Source of the DNA: DASSCW01 sp036556325
Lineage (GTDB): Bacteria > Chloroflexota > Limnocylindria > QHBO01
Direction: 5' to 3'
NCBI GenBank assembly: GCA_036556325.1
Contig: DATBJR010000107.1
Coordinates: 1-5,820, forward strand
Length of the DNA: 5,820 nucleotides
Shown here: positions 5,373-5,820 of the stretch, piece by piece
Layout of the letters: every line of letters starts with the position of its first letter
Numbering within the stretch: position 1 is the first letter of the stretch
Notes under the pieces: model-generated
What the model saw: only the letters and a program-made list of their open reading frames with translations
The model's database searches: none
Told to the model about the DNA's origin: nothing
Program-made: the position numbers and the translations under genes

Positions 5373-5820
5373 AGTTCTGGCTGAGTCGCAGCCATGTGCG
5401 GAAGGCCTCGAAGCGGCCACGCGCGCGCCGCGCCTCGCGTGCCGAGACCGGCTGGGAACCGTATCGGGCCAGCTGGTAGGCGCTCGCCAGCCGATGGAAG
5501 GCCGGGCTGCGCATCCCCTCCTCGTCCACCCGCGACAGGTGGGCGGCCGGCGTCTCCTCGGCGTGACGCGACCAGCGACCGTCATCCGCCAGCGCCGCCA
5601 GGGCGGCGACATAGGCTCCGGCCGGGTCGGCGGGGTCCGGCGCCGGGCGGGGTGGGGCAGGCGGCGCCGCGGCGATCGGCTCCGGCTCGGGCCCGGGGAC
5701 GACGATCGATCGCTCCTCGAATCGGGGGTCAACCAGGTCGTGCCGCCGGGTGCGGTCGCGGATGACCATCCACAGCACGACCAGCGCCAGCACGAACTCG
5801 AACAGGAAGATCGCACCCAC
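5368..5820 (-). CDS. DUF4129-like membrane-anchored protein, C-terminal part (cut by window edge)
   Basis: The last 150 codons of the frame are visible. A hydrophobic segment (about residues 2-20, GAIFLFEFVLALVVLWMVI) followed at once by basic residues RDRTRR predicts a membrane helix with the rest of the protein in the cytoplasm. A Pro/Ala/Glu-rich linker (about 41-67) leads to a helical C-terminal domain (about 70-145). That domain has the DUF4129 pattern, EETPAAHL (88-95) followed by a helix ending LARYGSQPVS (117-126); DUF4129 proteins usually show an ETPxE(F/Y) segment and a (A/E)RYS motif. DUF4129 domains commonly sit at the C-terminus of membrane proteins, often with transglutaminase-like partners; the role is unknown. 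The codon at the window edge is GTG and could be the start, but more probably the gene continues upstream. Its TGA stop overlaps the operon promoter, so it belongs to a different transcription unit or reads into this one. Confidence 0.65.
   Translation of the reverse strand: MGAIFLFEFVLALVVLWMVIRDRTRRHDLVDPRFEERSIVVPGPEPEPIAAAPPAPPRPAPDPADPAGAYVAALAALADDGRWSRHAEETPAAHLSRVDEEGMRSPAFHRLASAYQLARYGSQPVSAREARRARGRFEAFRTWLRLSQNS

Overview
This window is a compact, one-directional proteostasis (heat-shock) locus read entirely from the minus strand. In transcription order, from high to low coordinates, it holds the C-terminal end of a membrane-anchored DUF4129-like protein (cut by the window edge), a small heat-shock protein (Hsp20), an HspR-type MerR repressor, a full-length Lon protease, a zinc-finger-free DnaJ of the CbpA class, and the first 269 codons of the ClpB disaggregase, which runs off the low-coordinate end. 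No RNA genes, insertion sequences, CRISPR arrays or long repeats were seen, and the plus strand carries only shadow ORFs.

The DNA is strongly GC-rich with G/C-dominated third codon positions. HspR is a repressor known mainly from Actinomycetota and also from Chloroflexota and Deinococcota. An Hsp20-HspR-Lon-CbpA-ClpB order together with a DUF4129 protein suggests a high-GC Chloroflexota bacterium (Thermomicrobia or Limnocylindria-like) or a deep actinobacterium. This assignment is inference and of low to moderate confidence.

Region by region: 5820-5368 is the DUF4129-like gene. At 5372-5343, starting on its stop codon, is a clear promoter (TTGACA, 17 bp, TAGGGT) whose -35 and spacer carry an imperfect inverted repeat with the geometry and partial sequence of the HspR operator (HAIR). 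About 45 nt of leader precede hsp20 (5292-4801). hspR (4820-4416) overlaps hsp20 by 20 nt, lon (4419-1867) overlaps hspR by 4 nt (ATGA), dnaJ (1837-809) follows after 29 nt, and clpB (from 809) overlaps the dnaJ stop by 1 nt (TGATG). No terminator or second promoter is evident between hsp20 and clpB, so the five genes look like one operon.

Functionally the operon joins holding (Hsp20), disaggregation (ClpB with a J-protein that would recruit DnaK encoded elsewhere) and degradation (Lon) under a repressor encoded within it, which implies negative autoregulation at the operator ahead of hsp20. The gene families are all known. The points worth a second look are the operon arrangement, the operator-promoter overlap, the polar tail of HspR, and the basic/proline-rich tail of Lon.
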